Part shown: piece by piece, positions 1 to 5,428 of the stretch
How positions within the stretch are numbered: position 1 is the first letter of the stretch
How the letters are laid out: each line of letters begins with the position of its first letter
DNA from: Bifidobacteriaceae bacterium
GTDB lineage: Bacteria > Actinomycetota > Actinomycetes > Actinomycetales > WQXJ01
DNA length: 10,654 bases
NCBI GenBank assembly: GCA_031278665.1
Contig: JAITKC010000234.1
Span: 1-10,654 of the forward strand
Reading direction: 5' to 3'
Made by a program: the position numbers and the translations under genes
The notes under the pieces: generated by a model
Database searches by the model: none
Told to the model about the DNA's origin: nothing
Seen by the model: the letters and a program-made list of their open reading frames with translations, nothing else

Positions 1-660
1 GACGTCGGCGGCCAGACGGGCGGCGTTCAAGGTGCGAATGTGCTGGCCGGTCGGGATCAGGACTTTGCCGCCCATGTGGCCGCATTTCTTGGCCGAGGCC
101 AACTGGTCCTCCCAGTGCACGCCGGCCGCGCCGGCTTCGATCATCGCTTTCATCAGCTCGTAGGCGTTCAGTTCGCCGCCGAATCCGGCCTCGGCGTCCG
201 CCACGATGGGCGCGAACCAGTCGCGGATCGCCTTGCCGTGTTCGATGAACTCGACTTGATCGGCCCGCTCGAGGGCGTTGTTGATCCGCCGGACGATCGC
301 CGGCACCGAGTTAGCCGGGTAGAGCGACTGGTCGGGGTAGGTCTGGGCGGCCAGGTTGGCGTCCGCCGCGACTTGCCAGCCGGACAGGTAGATCGCCCGG
401 AGGCCGGCTTTGACCTGCTGGACGGCCATGTTGCCGGTCAGGGCGCCCAGGGCGTTGACGTAGCCTTCGGCGTTGATCAGTTCCCAGAGCCGCTCGGCCC
501 CGCGGCGGGCCAGGCTGTGCTCGGCCTGGAAGGAGCCGCGCAGGGCGATCACGTCCTCGGCTTTGTAGGTCCGCTCGACATTCGCCCAGCGGGGGTCGGT
601 TTGCCATGAACGGGCCAATTCGGCGGCCGTCTGAGTCTGCTGTCCTGGAACCGTGGTCAT
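1..660 (-). CDS. aceA: Isocitrate lyase, N-terminal 220 residues (cut by left edge)
   Basis: Isocitrate lyase cleaves isocitrate to glyoxylate and succinate in the cytoplasm, the first step of the glyoxylate shunt needed for growth on acetate or fatty acids. The frame is open from an ATG at 660 to the left edge; with a family length of about 430 residues, roughly half is present. Visible family motifs are SGWQVAAD (about residues 93-100, substrate loop), DAEAGFGG (155-162, metal-binding Asp first), WEDQ (183-186) and the signature KKCGHMGGK (191-199), whose Cys193 is the expected catalytic cysteine. The start is supported by GGAGAGG eight bases upstream on the minus strand. It diverges from a RamB-type regulator, as expected for a gene under RamB control; Mycobacterium tuberculosis icl1 also lies close to ramB. 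All visible catalytic residues are intact. Identification is very secure. Confidence 0.97.
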   Translation of the reverse strand, partial: MTTVPGQQTQTAAELARSWQTDPRWANVERTYKAEDVIALRGSFQAEHSLARRGAERLWELINAEGYVNALGALTGNMAVQQVKAGLRAIYLSGWQVAADANLAAQTYPDQSLYPANSVPAIVRRINNALERADQVEFIEHGKAIRDWFAPIVADAEAGFGGELNAYELMKAMIEAGAAGVHWEDQLASAKKCGHMGGKVLIPTGQHIRTLNAARLAADV

Positions 661-668
661 GCTGTCAA

Positions 669-675
669 CCTCTCC
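669..675 (-). promoter_or_regulatory. Ribosome binding site of aceA
   Basis: On the minus strand the sequence reads GGAGAGG, followed by eight bases and the ATG at 660. This strong Shine-Dalgarno match fixes the isocitrate lyase start. Confidence 0.8.
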
Positions 676-811
676 GTTGTCGGTGTTTGCGGCGGTCCTG
701 GCGTCGGCGCCTCGCCGCTTTCTTTTGACCTTAAGATATTTCCGGCGTCGGCGCGAATCCTCGACGGTGAAAAAAGGGGGAAATTTCCGGGACGTGGAAA
801 TTCGTTTGGAT

Positions 812-817
812 TACCAT
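812..817 (+). promoter_or_regulatory. Candidate -10 box for a leaderless ramB-like transcript
   Basis: TACCAT fits the actinobacterial -10 pattern TANNNT. It ends six bases before the GTG at 824, so transcription would be expected to start at or next to the start codon. No Shine-Dalgarno is present before this GTG, which also points to leaderless translation. No convincing -35 is visible. Confidence 0.45.
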
Positions 818-823
818 TGAAAG

Positions 824-2377
824 GTGTCCGATGCCGTCGCCAAGACCCGCCTCGCCAGCCCCGCCGTCGCCCCGACCGCCGTGCGCCAGCCAGCCCAGGG
901 CGCGGCTTCGCCCGGCGCCAAGGCCGCCCGGATGCCCCGGGACGGATTCGACCCGCTGGTGATCGGCCGGCGGATCAGATTCTTCCGGCGCCAAAAAGGG
1001 CTCCGCCTGGAGCAACTGGCGAGCGTGGCCGGGCGCGCGGCATCGGGCATCTCGGCGATCGAAAACGGTCGGCGCAGCCCCACCCTGGCCCAAGTCGGGG
1101 CTATCGCCAGCGCGCTGGGAGTGGCGCCGCGAGCGCTATTCGACCCGGCGGCGCCGACCGAGCGCGACGCCCTGGAGATCGAATGGGAGCGGGTCCAGCG
1201 CGACCCGACCTACGCCGCCCGCGGCCTGCCGCGGCTCAAGGTGACCCGGACCACGCCGACCGAAGTGGTCGAGGCGCTGGTCGGACTGGCCCGCGAACTC
1301 AACCGCCTGCGCGAGGAACGGGTCGCCACGCCGGAAGAGGCCCGGCGGGCGAACGCCGCGCTGCGACTCGAGATGCGCGACCAAGACGACTATTTCCCGG
1401 ACCTCGAGCGCCAGGCGGGCGAACTGCTCGACCTGGCCGGACACGAGCCGGGCGAACCGCTGGACCAAGCCGACCTGGCCGTGCTGGCCGCCAAACTGGG
1501 CTTTGGACTGCGCTTCGTCGACGACCTGCCGCAGACCACCCGCTCGGTCCTGGACACCAAACGCCGCCGGCTCTATTTGCCCCGGCTGAGCGAGGCCGTC
1601 ACCGGCGACCATCGCTCGACCGTCCTACAAGCCCTCGCCTCGCACCTGCTGGGACACGGCCAGCCGGCCGACTACAAGGCTTTTCTACGCCAGCGGGTGG
1701 AGGCGAACTACCTGGCCGGAGCGGTGCTGATGCCGCAAAGCGCGGCCGTGCCGATGCTCGGCGGCGCCAAGGCCCGCCAGGCGCTGGCGATCGAGGAGTT
1801 CCGGGACGCCTTCACCGTGTCATACGAGATGGCGGCCCACCGCTTCGTCAACTTGGCCACCCGCCACCTCGGGATCAGAGTTCATTTCGCCAAGGTCCAC
1901 TCATCCGGGGTCATCCACAAGTCCTACGAGAACGACGGCGTGCTCTTCCCGACCGATCCGTTGGGGGCGATCGAGGGGCAGTTCATGTGCCGCTATTGGG
2001 CCGGGCGGAACGTCTTCGACGCGGCCCGGCCGGACGAGCGCTACGCCCAGTACACCGACACCCCGCGGGGGGCGTTCTGGGTAACCTCGCACTTGAAACA
2101 GACCCGCGACGGCGTCTTCTCGGTTTCAGTCGGCTGCCGGTCCGATGACGCCAAGTGGTTCCTCGGTTCCGACACGCGCGTCCGCATGCGCTCTAACTGC
2201 CCCGACCCGTCGTGTTGCGCCACGCCGCCGGCCGAACTGGCCGAGGAATGGGGCGGCTGGGCTTGGCCGGCCGCGCGCCCGCATTCGTCGGTGCTGGCCG
2301 CGATGCCGACCGGCGCCTTCCCCGGCGTCGATCTGACCGACGTCTACGAGTTCCTCGAGCGCCAGCCGCCCGACTAA
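824..2377 (+). CDS. ramB: RamB/ScfR-type XRE regulator of short-chain acid metabolism
   Basis: A 517-residue cytoplasmic DNA-binding regulator. The order is an Ala/Pro-rich N-terminus (1-37), a Cro/C1-type helix-turn-helix (about 47-107; note QLASVAGRAASGISAIENG), a linker, an IrrE/ImmA-like region (about 190-320; SHLLGH around His274/His278, then VEANYLAGAVLMP at 292-304), and the C-terminal DUF2083-type domain typical of RamB and other short-chain fatty acid regulators. That last domain carries Cys379, Cys438 and a CPDPSCC cluster (459-465). The peptidase-like site lacks a full HExxH, so protease activity is unlikely. Known family members repress or tune aceA, aceB and acetate activation genes; the divergent isocitrate lyase and downstream acetate symporter fit this role. 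The GTG start seems leaderless. An internal ATG (Met37, at 932) would remove a probably disordered tail and is a real alternative. The ligand (perhaps an acyl-CoA) is not evident from the sequence. The symbol is given by family resemblance. Confidence 0.87.
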   Translation: MSDAVAKTRLASPAVAPTAVRQPAQGAASPGAKAARMPRDGFDPLVIGRRIRFFRRQKGLRLEQLASVAGRAASGISAIENGRRSPTLAQVGAIASALGVAPRALFDPAAPTERDALEIEWERVQRDPTYAARGLPRLKVTRTTPTEVVEALVGLARELNRLREERVATPEEARRANAALRLEMRDQDDYFPDLERQAGELLDLAGHEPGEPLDQADLAVLAAKLGFGLRFVDDLPQTTRSVLDTKRRRLYLPRLSEAVTGDHRSTVLQALASHLLGHGQPADYKAFLRQRVEANYLAGAVLMPQSAAVPMLGGAKARQALAIEEFRDAFTVSYEMAAHRFVNLATRHLGIRVHFAKVHSSGVIHKSYENDGVLFPTDPLGAIEGQFMCRYWAGRNVFDAARPDERYAQYTDTPRGAFWVTSHLKQTRDGVFSVSVGCRSDDAKWFLGSDTRVRMRSNCPDPSCCATPPAELAEEWGGWAWPAARPHSSVLAAMPTGAFPGVDLTDVYEFLERQPPD

Positions 2378-2383
2378 GCGGCT

Positions 2384-2461
2384 CGGGCCGCGAACTGGGG
2401 CCGCGAACTCGGGCCGCGAACTGGGGCCGCGAACTGGGGCCGCGAACTGGGGCGGCGGGCT
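2384..2461. repeat. 13-bp tandem repeat, five copies plus one degenerate
   Basis: The unit SGGGCCGCGAACT (S = C or G) repeats head to tail at 2384, 2397, 2410, 2423 and 2436, differing only at its first base (C,G,C,G,G). A sixth, decayed unit at 2449-2461 matches 10 of 13 bases. The array fills most of the 114-bp gap between the convergent regulator and the small acidic gene. A period of 13 would shift frame if translated, so it is best read as non-coding. No T-run or strong hairpin typical of a rho-independent terminator is seen. Confidence 0.9.
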
Positions 2462-2491
2462 CGGGCTTGGCCGAGTTTGGCCGGGCGGCCG

Positions 2492-2905
2492 CTAGTCGAA
2501 GCCGCAGAAGACGCCGTCCTGGTCGAGCGCGTCGGCGAACTCGTCCCAGTCCATATTGGCCAGGTTGAGGTTGTTGTCGACCGCCCACAACTGGCTGGCC
2601 AGACAGCGGAACGGCGGCCGGGCCTCGTCGGCCAAATCGACCACCTGGACCGGGTAGCCGGGGCCGAGGGCCGGGGAGTCGACCACGAACAGGACTTCGG
2701 CGTGCTGACCGGCCGCCGTGGCCGCGTCGCGCAAGGCCGTCCAGTCGGCGCCGCGCCAGGCGCGGTCGTCGACCGGTTCCAGATTGGCCATGAAACCGTC
2801 CGCGTTGGGCTCCTCGACGGCGGCGCGCAATTCCAGCCAGGCGTCGTCGTCATCGAAGTCGGTTCGGACCAGCAATGAGTTCTCGAGAGACGGGAGTTGT
2901 GCCAC
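2492..2905 (-). CDS. Small acidic protein, resembles DUF6924
   Basis: A 137-residue, strongly acidic soluble protein with no signal peptide or membrane segment. It begins with an N-terminal SLENSLLVRTDFDDDDAW (residues 6-23). After that come a hydrophobic core strand around AEVLFVVDS (69-77) and a C-terminal stretch rich in Asp/Asn, ending VFCGFD. The SLLVRTDF start and the ending recall the actinobacterial DUF6924 family, recalled from memory and not checked by a search. No enzymatic motif is visible and function is unknown. The start is a GTG at 2905 with AGGA seven bases upstream on the minus strand. It converges on the regulator gene and diverges from the DUF485/symporter operon. The CRP/GlxR-type site at 2983-2998 lies 78-93 bases upstream and could act on it as well. 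Confidence 0.75.
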   Translation of the reverse strand: MAQLPSLENSLLVRTDFDDDDAWLELRAAVEEPNADGFMANLEPVDDRAWRGADWTALRDAATAAGQHAEVLFVVDSPALGPGYPVQVVDLADEARPPFRCLASQLWAVDNNLNLANMDWDEFADALDQDGVFCGFD

Positions 2906-2982
2906 AGCTGAATCCTGATCGGCAATCCGCCCCGGGTCAACCGTCGAGAGTCCAATTTTGCGCCTTCGGCCCCAAGAAGGGC

Positions 2983-2998
2983 TGTGATATTGGTCACA
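2983..2998. promoter_or_regulatory. CRP/GlxR-type operator, perfect palindromic half-sites
   Basis: TGTGATATTGGTCACA has perfect TGTGA and TCACA half-sites with the canonical 6-bp spacer. This is the consensus of cAMP-receptor-type regulators (CRP, and GlxR in Corynebacterium). It lies between the divergent small acidic gene and the DUF485/symporter operon. Its centre is about 90 bp upstream of the transcription start predicted from the -10 box at 3067-3072, a distance compatible with class I activation. GlxR controlling acetate genes is established in C. glutamicum; control here is inferred. Confidence 0.75.
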
Positions 2999-3002
2999 TC
3001 GG

Positions 3003-3025
3003 CGCCCGCCGCCGACCGGCGGGCG
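3003..3025. other. GC-rich perfect inverted repeat (9-bp arms)
   Basis: CGCCCGCCG and CGGCGGGCG form a perfect 9-bp inverted repeat with a 5-base loop (CCGAC). It sits just after the CRP/GlxR-type site and before the proposed promoter. No T-run follows on either strand, so a classic intrinsic terminator is unlikely. It could be an operator or a stem in a minus-strand leader RNA. Confidence 0.5.
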
Positions 3026-3042
3026 ACAGGCCGGGAGTCAAT

Positions 3043-3072
3043 TTGGAGAACTCTTGACCCTTGAGTTACCTT
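3043..3072 (+). promoter_or_regulatory. Candidate sigma-A promoter of the DUF485/symporter operon
   Basis: TTGGAG (3043-3048) and TACCTT (3067-3072) are separated by 18 bp and resemble -35 and -10 boxes. The predicted start near 3079 leaves a leader of about 110 bases before the ATG at 3190. A TTGACC at 3054-3059 is a rival -35, but has no good -10 at standard spacing. Confidence 0.4.
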
Positions 3073-3083
3073 AGGCGTCAAAG

Positions 3084-3101
3084 ATGGGACTAAAGACCCA
3101 T
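3084..3101. promoter_or_regulatory. DosR-like palindrome in the operon leader
   Basis: ATGGG, eight bases, CCCAT form an inverted repeat. The core GGGACTAAAGACCC (3086-3099) matches the core of the mycobacterial DosR/DevR consensus GGGACTWWAGTCCC at 13 of 14 positions; the outer bases do not match. It falls just downstream of the predicted transcription start, where binding would tend to repress. It may instead be a weak RNA hairpin. Confidence 0.35.
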
Positions 3102-3178
3102 TTGGTTCGCCGAGTCGGGGCAGACGCGAACGCGACGTCAGCCCTCCCCCGCGCCTTCGCGGACTGCCGCACCCAGTG

Positions 3179-3184
3179 AAGGAG
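3179..3184 (+). promoter_or_regulatory. Ribosome binding site of the DUF485 gene
   Basis: AAGGAG lies five bases before the ATG at 3190. It selects this start over an overlapping ATG at 3176 in another frame. Confidence 0.8.
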
Positions 3185-3189
3185 CAAAT

Positions 3190-3546
3190 ATGGCGGACCA
3201 AGACACGCGCCCCGGGCCCACCGCCGGCGCGATCGACTATCTGGCGGTTGACAACAGCCCGCAATTCCAAGATCTGCGCCAAACCCAGCGCGGTTTCGTC
3301 CTGCCGGTGGTGGCCGTCAGCCTGGTCTGGTACCTGGTTTACGTGCTGGCCGCCAGTTGGGCGACCGATTTCATGTCGACGCCGGTGATCGGCAACGTCA
3401 ACTGGGGCATCGTCTTGGGTCTGGCGCAGATCGCGACCACCTTCGCATTCACAATGTGGTACGTCGGCTTCGCGGACCGCAAACTCGATCCGGCGGCGGC
3501 CGAAATCCGCCATCGGATCGAAGCCGAACTGGAGGCGCCGAAATGA
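3190..3546 (+). CDS. DUF485 family membrane protein, partner of the acetate symporter
   Basis: A 118-residue inner-membrane protein of the DUF485 (YjcH-like) family. A short hydrophilic N-terminus is followed by two predicted transmembrane helices (about 36-56 and 71-92) and a charged C-terminal tail with IRHRIEAELEAPK. The FVLPVVAVSLVWYLVYVL first helix and the AFTMWYVGFADRKLDPAA end of the second are typical of the family. Genes of this type lie immediately upstream of ActP/MctC-type acetate or monocarboxylate symporters in many bacteria; their role is not firmly known, and an accessory function in transport is inferred from that linkage. Its TGA overlaps the ATG of the symporter by four bases (ATGA), which implies translational coupling. 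The length is normal for the family. Confidence 0.93.
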   Translation: MADQDTRPGPTAGAIDYLAVDNSPQFQDLRQTQRGFVLPVVAVSLVWYLVYVLAASWATDFMSTPVIGNVNWGIVLGLAQIATTFAFTMWYVGFADRKLDPAAAEIRHRIEAELEAPK

Positions 3547-5204
3547 GCGCCCAACCGATCGCCCTTCAGGACGTCAATCCGCTCAGACCGGGCGACCCGG
3601 TCATCAACATGTCGATCTTCCTCGCCTTTGTGGCGGTCACGCTCTTCATCGTGATCAAGGGCGGCGGCGGCAAAGACAAGTCGGGCGAGGAGTTCTTCGC
3701 CGGCGGCCGGGGTTTCTCCGGCGCCCAAAACGGGCTGGCGATCTCCGGCGACTATCTCTCGGCGGCATCGTTCCTCGGCATCGTCGGGGCCATCGCCACC
3801 GCCGGCTACGACGGCTTCCTCTACTCGATCGGATTCCTGGTGGCCTGGATAGTCGCCCTGCTGCTGGTAGCCGAATTGATGCGGAACACCGGCAAGTTCA
3901 CCATGGCCGACGTGCTGGCCTTCCGCCTGCGGGCGCGGCCGGTGCGGGTGGCGGCCGCCGTCACCACTTTGGCCGTGACCTTCTTCTATCTGCTCGCCCA
4001 GATGGCCGGCGCCGGTGGCCTGGTCTCGCTGCTGTTGGGCCTTGGCGACGAGGGCGCGCAGTCGGTCGTGATCGCCCTGGTCGGTCTGTTGATGATTGTT
4101 TACGTGCTGATCGGCGGCATGAAAGGGACCACTTGGGTGCAGATGATAAAGGCGGTGCTGCTAATCGCCGGCGCCGCCGTGACGACAGTCTGGGTGCTGG
4201 CGCTGAACGGTTTCAACCTTTCCGAATTGCTCGGCAAAGTGGTCGCCAACACCCAGGTGTCGATGGTCCAAGCCGGCCACGACGCCACGGCGATGCTCGG
4301 GCCGGGCCTGAAGTACGGCGGCGGCGACTGGGCCAAAGTCGATTTCATATCGCTCGGCCTGGCCCTGGTGCTCGGCACGGCCGGACTGCCCCATGTGCTG
4401 ATGCGCTTCTACACCGTCCCCACGGCCAAAGAGGCCCGCAAGTCGGTGGTCTGGGCGATCTGGTTGATCGGACTGTTTTACGTGTTCACTTTGGTGCTCG
4501 GCTACGCCGCCGCCTATATGTTCGACCCGGCCATCTGGCAGAAGGGGTCCGGCGTGCCGGGCGGCTCCAACGCCGCCGCGCCGCTGGTCGCGGCGATGCT
4601 CGGCGGCCCGTGGATGCTCGGCATCATGGCGGCGGTCGCCTTCGCCACTATCTTGGCGGTCGTCGCCGGCTTGGCGATCACCGCCGCGACGTCTTTCTCG
4701 CACGACATCTACTTGGGCGTGATCAAGAAAGGCCGGGTCAAACCGGGCGCCGAAGTCCGCGTCGCCAAAATCACCGTGGTGGCGATCGGCCTGATCGCGA
4801 TAGTCGGCGGGATCGCGGCAAAAGACCAGAACATCGCCTTCCTGGTGTCCCTGGCCTTTGCCGTGGCGGCCTCGGCCAATCTGCCGACTATCGTCTTCTC
4901 GCTTTACTGGCGCCGCTTCACCACCCGCGGGGCGCTCTGGTCGATGTACGGCGGGCTGGTCTCGGCGCTGGCGCTGATCGCCCTGTCGCCAGTGGTTTCG
5001 GGCTCGCCCACCTCGATGCTCCCGGGGGCCGACTTCGACTTGATCCCGCTGTCGAATCCGGGCATTGTGTCGGCCCCGATCGGCTTCCTGCTTGGGGTTG
5101 CCGGAACCTTTGTCGGACGCGACGACAACGACCCGGCCAGGCAGGCCGAAATGGACGTTCGCGCCCTGACCGGCCTGGGCGCCGAGAAAGCCGGCGCCCA
5201 TTGA
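3543..5204 (+). CDS. actP: Cation/acetate (monocarboxylate) symporter, SSS family
   Basis: A 553-residue integral membrane transporter of the sodium:solute symporter family, ActP/MctC branch, which takes up acetate and other short monocarboxylates with a cation. Length agrees with E. coli ActP and C. glutamicum MctC (about 550). Many hydrophobic helices run from residue 21 to about 525. Recognisable motifs are FFAGGRGFSGAQNGLAISGD (51-70), SAASFLG (73-79), GGMKGTTWVQMIKAVLL (191-207), GLPHVLMRFYTVP (281-293) and AATSFSHDIY (381-390), the last carrying the Ser/Thr-rich ion-site segment of helix 8. The ATG at 3543 is chosen because GGAGG lies seven bases upstream and it overlaps the DUF485 stop; the frame is open further upstream but only inside DUF485. 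With isocitrate lyase and a RamB-like regulator nearby, uptake of acetate or propionate is the likely job. The exact substrate and coupling ion are inferred; mctC is the equivalent corynebacterial name. Confidence 0.93.
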   Translation: MSAQPIALQDVNPLRPGDPVINMSIFLAFVAVTLFIVIKGGGGKDKSGEEFFAGGRGFSGAQNGLAISGDYLSAASFLGIVGAIATAGYDGFLYSIGFLVAWIVALLLVAELMRNTGKFTMADVLAFRLRARPVRVAAAVTTLAVTFFYLLAQMAGAGGLVSLLLGLGDEGAQSVVIALVGLLMIVYVLIGGMKGTTWVQMIKAVLLIAGAAVTTVWVLALNGFNLSELLGKVVANTQVSMVQAGHDATAMLGPGLKYGGGDWAKVDFISLGLALVLGTAGLPHVLMRFYTVPTAKEARKSVVWAIWLIGLFYVFTLVLGYAAAYMFDPAIWQKGSGVPGGSNAAAPLVAAMLGGPWMLGIMAAVAFATILAVVAGLAITAATSFSHDIYLGVIKKGRVKPGAEVRVAKITVVAIGLIAIVGGIAAKDQNIAFLVSLAFAVAASANLPTIVFSLYWRRFTTRGALWSMYGGLVSALALIALSPVVSGSPTSMLPGADFDLIPLSNPGIVSAPIGFLLGVAGTFVGRDDNDPARQAEMDVRALTGLGAEKAGAH

Positions 5205-5211
5205 GCGCGCC

Positions 5212-5347
5212 GGCGGCGCCAAAACCCAACCGGGGCGGCGGCATCGGCGCTGGTCGCGGCGGGCTGGTGGGCCGGCTTGGGCGGCGCCAAAACCCAACCG
5301 GGGCGGCGGCTTGGGCGCTGGTCGCGGCGGGCTGGTGCGCCGGCTTG
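5212..5347. repeat. 68-bp tandem duplication with hairpin across the junction
   Basis: Two head-to-tail units, 5212-5279 and 5280-5347, match at 65 of 68 positions; a truncated third start (GGCGGCC) follows. Each unit opens with GGCGGCGCCAAAACCCAACC and ends with GCCGGCTTG. Across the junction CCGGCTTGGG (5272-5281) can pair with CCCAACCGG (5293-5301): nine base pairs, one bulged C, an 11-base loop. No T-run follows, so this is not a standard terminator. The array fills most of the 224-bp gap between the symporter and the penicillin-binding protein, and I see no protein gene in the gap. Confidence 0.9.
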
Positions 5348-5378
5348 GGCGGCCTGGATTGGGCCGGATTCGGGGGGA

Positions 5379-5390
5379 TCCGGCGCCGGA
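5379..5390. other. 12-bp perfect palindrome before the PBP gene
   Basis: TCCGGCGCCGGA is a perfect palindrome directly abutting the AGGAGG at 5391-5396. In RNA it could not form a looped stem longer than a few base pairs, so a protein site or chance GC-rich symmetry is more likely. Little more can be said. Confidence 0.3.
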
Positions 5391-5424
5391 AGGAGGAACC
5401 GGCGGTGCGGACATGAGAAAGTAG
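5391..5424 (+). other. Strong SD with two overlapping three-codon mini-ORFs (PBP leader)
   Basis: AGGAGG (5391-5396) is placed eight bases before a GTG at 5405 that encodes only Met-Arg-Thr and stops at TGA (5414-5416). That TGA overlaps an ATG at 5413 that encodes Met-Arg-Lys and stops at TAG (5422-5424). The penicillin-binding protein's GTG follows at 5429. The best ribosome binding site thus serves the mini-ORF and not the large gene, whose own upstream GAGAAAG is weak. Translation could reach the PBP by termination-reinitiation. That these peptides are made is inferred. Confidence 0.4.
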
Positions 5425-5428
5425 TGGC

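Larger units (their letters stand above)
661..823. promoter_or_regulatory. Divergent aceA / ramB-like control region
   Basis: This 163-bp gap separates the two divergent starts and holds no gene. It is locally AT-richer around 731-740 and 768-820. Several repeated elements are visible. ATATTTCCGG (736-745) recurs as AAATTTCCGG (781-790). GGAAATTTCC (779-788) is a perfect 10-bp palindrome, with a further GGAAATT at 796-802. GGCGTCGGCGC occurs at 700-710 and 744-754, on either side of the AT-rich stretch. On the minus strand TATCTT (738-733) could be the aceA -10 box, but no good -35 is present, which would fit activator dependence. No clear match to the published C. glutamicum RamB box (AAAACTTTGCAAA-like) was seen. 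Which factor binds here is unknown. Confidence 0.5.

Noticed and set aside
40..609. Plus-strand open frame opposite isocitrate lyase
   Set aside because: Antisense to an unmistakable isocitrate lyase; no motif and no SD.
661..823. A canonical RamB or CRP/GlxR box between aceA and the regulator
   Set aside because: No stretch matched the AAAACTTTGCAAA-like RamB motif or TGTGA-N6-TCACA closely enough to call.
817..2148. Alternative plus-strand frame over the RamB-like gene
   Set aside because: Arg/Pro/Gly-rich translation with no domain, whereas the frame from 824 gives helix-turn-helix and DUF2083-type regions.
2364..2383. Hairpin across the regulator stop codon as a terminator
   Set aside because: Only 6 bp with an 8-base loop and no T-run; no better than chance at this GC content.
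2384..2461. Possible CRISPR array
   Set aside because: Units are 13 bp and directly adjacent, with no spacers and no cas gene.
3357..3542. Upstream extension of the symporter frame
   Set aside because: It lies entirely inside the DUF485 gene, and translates to Arg/Gly-rich sequence unlike any symporter N-terminus; the ATG at 3543 has a proper SD and ATGA overlap.
5193..5220. GGCGCC inverted pair at the symporter stop as a terminator
   Set aside because: GGCGCC is self-complementary and common here; 16-base loop and no T-run.
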